This document shows, piece by piece, positions 21,429 through 22,353 of a DNA stretch of 22,353 bases; position 1 is the stretch's first letter; each line of letters starts with the position of its first letter. The position numbers were made by a program, and so were the translations under genes. The stretch lies in NCBI GenBank assembly GCA_046046245.1, contig JBJOKE010000064.1, positions 1 to 22,353 of the forward strand. The letters run 5' to 3'. The DNA is from UBA4615 sp046046245. Lineage in GTDB: Bacteria; Pseudomonadota; Gammaproteobacteria; Burkholderiales; Burkholderiaceae_E. The notes beneath the pieces were generated by a model, which was not told the origin of the DNA, did no database searches, and saw only the letters and a program-made list of their open reading frames with translations.

Positions 21429-22353
21429 GCCGACCTCTCCGGCGCGGACCCGGTGCGGCGGCGCTTCGCGGCGGGCCCGGCGGCCGGCTTCGCGGCGCGC
21501 CCCGGGGCCCGCGTCGTCGCCCGGGGGGGCGTCGCGCCGGGCGCGGCCGGTGCGTCGAGGGCGTCGAACGCCTCGCCCAGCCGCGCGGCGATCGCGTCGA
21601 CGTCCGGCACCGCGCGCCGGCAGGCGATCAGGCCGAAGTCGAGCGAGCCGGCGTAGCTCTGGACCGTGACGTTCAGCGCGAGGCCGTGGTAGGGGATCGA
21701 GACCGGCCAGTACGCGCGCATCCGCGCGCCGAGCAGGAACAGCGGCACCGCCGGCCCGGGCACGTTCGAGACGACGACGTTGGCGAGCGGCGGCAGCCGG
21801 TTCGCGAGCCGGCCCCGGCCCCAGAGGCCGGCGAGCGCGTTGCCGAGCCACGGCAGCCCGAGCGAGGGGAACTCGGTCGGCACCGCGGACTTCACGTCGC
21901 GCAGCGCGCCCTTGATCCGGGCCGACGCATCGCGGATCCGGTGCAGCCGCGCGATCGGATCGGCGAGGTCGGTCGCGAGGGTCATCCGCGCCATCATCGC
22001 CTGGGTGTTCGACGCGGTGTCGCCGGCGCGGCGCAGCGAGACCGGCATCGCGGCGAGCAGCGACTCGGCCGGCAGCTCGCCGCGCGCCTCGAGCCAGCCG
22101 CGCAGCGCGTGGCCGACCGCGGCGAGCACGACGTCGTTGAGCGACGCCTCGTGGCGCTGCGCGATCGCGCGGGCCCGATCGATCGGGACCGACAGCGTGC
22201 CGAACGCGCGGCGGCGCGAGATCGCCGCGTTGAGCACGGTGCGCGGCGCGAGCAGGCCCTCGCCGCCCAGCAGCGCGCCGGCGCCGCCCGCGTCGCCGCC
22301 GGCGATCGCGGGCGCGACCGCCCGGACGACGGTCCCGAGCAGGCCCGGCGCGC
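21425..22353 (-). CDS. WS/DGAT-family acyltransferase, second copy (5' end outside the window)
   Basis: About 308 codons of the C-terminal part are visible and the frame is open to the right edge, so the N-terminus with the HHxxxDG motif is not in view. The family is shown by LNAAISRRRAFGTLSVP, SLNDVVLAAVGHALRGWL, LLAAMPVSLRR, NTQAMMARMTLATDLADP and NVVVSNVPGPAVPLFLLGA, which is the conserved C-terminal patch. The end is a Pro/Ala/Arg-rich tail of about 45 residues. It differs widely from the copy at 19121, so the two are old paralogues rather than a recent duplication. A GTG at 22237 is an internal Val codon, not the start. Its stop overlaps the hydrolase start (ATGA). Confidence 0.9.
   Translation of the reverse strand, partial: APGLLGTVVRAVAPAIAGGDAGGAGALLGGEGLLAPRTVLNAAISRRRAFGTLSVPIDRARAIAQRHEASLNDVVLAAVGHALRGWLEARGELPAESLLAAMPVSLRRAGDTASNTQAMMARMTLATDLADPIARLHRIRDASARIKGALRDVKSAVPTEFPSLGLPWLGNALAGLWGRGRLANRLPPLANVVVSNVPGPAVPLFLLGARMRAYWPVSIPYHGLALNVTVQSYAGSLDFGLIACRRAVPDVDAIAARLGEAFDALDAPAAPGATPPRATTRAPGRAAKPAAGPAAKRRRTGSAPERSA

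Noticed and set aside
20622..21851. Longer 409-residue version of the alpha/beta hydrolase
   Set aside because: The first 141 residues are an Arg/Ala-rich shadow of the coupled WS/DGAT gene; hydrolase homology starts at the ATG at 21428.

Overview
This is a very GC-rich window with strong codon-position bias. Its gene families (two orphan Bug/TctC-type periplasmic solute receptors, a long-type indolepyruvate oxidoreductase, a BenE transporter, PrfC, paired WS/DGAT acyltransferases) point to a betaproteobacterium, most likely Burkholderiales. The genus cannot be fixed from sequence alone. Twenty coding regions are supported, two of them cut by the window edges. No rRNA, tRNA, CRISPR array, insertion sequence or phage gene was seen, and no gene-free gap exceeds 300 bases.

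Region 1 (1-6982) is a divergent catabolic cluster. On the minus strand iorA and iorB overlap by ATGA. On the plus strand, tightly packed, are a thiolase-fold protein without the thiolase catalytic residues, a DUF35 zinc-ribbon/OB domain fused to an SDR domain that lacks the SDR tyrosine, a metal-dependent cyclase-family hydrolase, and a MarR regulator. A 92-base AT-rich gap between the two arms holds a TTGCA/TGCAA inverted repeat that could be the MarR operator. I read this as an undescribed CoA-dependent route for an aromatic 2-oxo acid or indole-type compound; the substrate is not established.

Region 2 (7012-11153) is mixed. It holds a methyltransferase-fold protein without a recognisable catalytic motif, a ferritin-like PF10118 protein behind a -10/inverted-repeat element, a convergent aldo/keto reductase, and the first Bug receptor.

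Region 3 (11265-16192, minus strand) holds sixA, a damaged DUF222 (13E12-type) gene, and the prfC-benE pair. The DUF222 gene has lost its HNH domain and part of DUF222, carries five 42-bp tandem repeats, and starts just behind a near-perfect Gram-negative LexA/SOS box.

Region 4 (16320-19067, plus strand) is an operon-like run of three exported proteins: a Bug receptor, a TlpA-type thioredoxin and a transglutaminase-like protein. It ends in a strong GC hairpin.

Region 5 (19121-22353) is a neutral-lipid locus. A WS/DGAT acyltransferase on plus converges on, and overlaps, an alpha/beta hydrolase on minus. The hydrolase is translationally coupled to a second, edge-truncated WS/DGAT.
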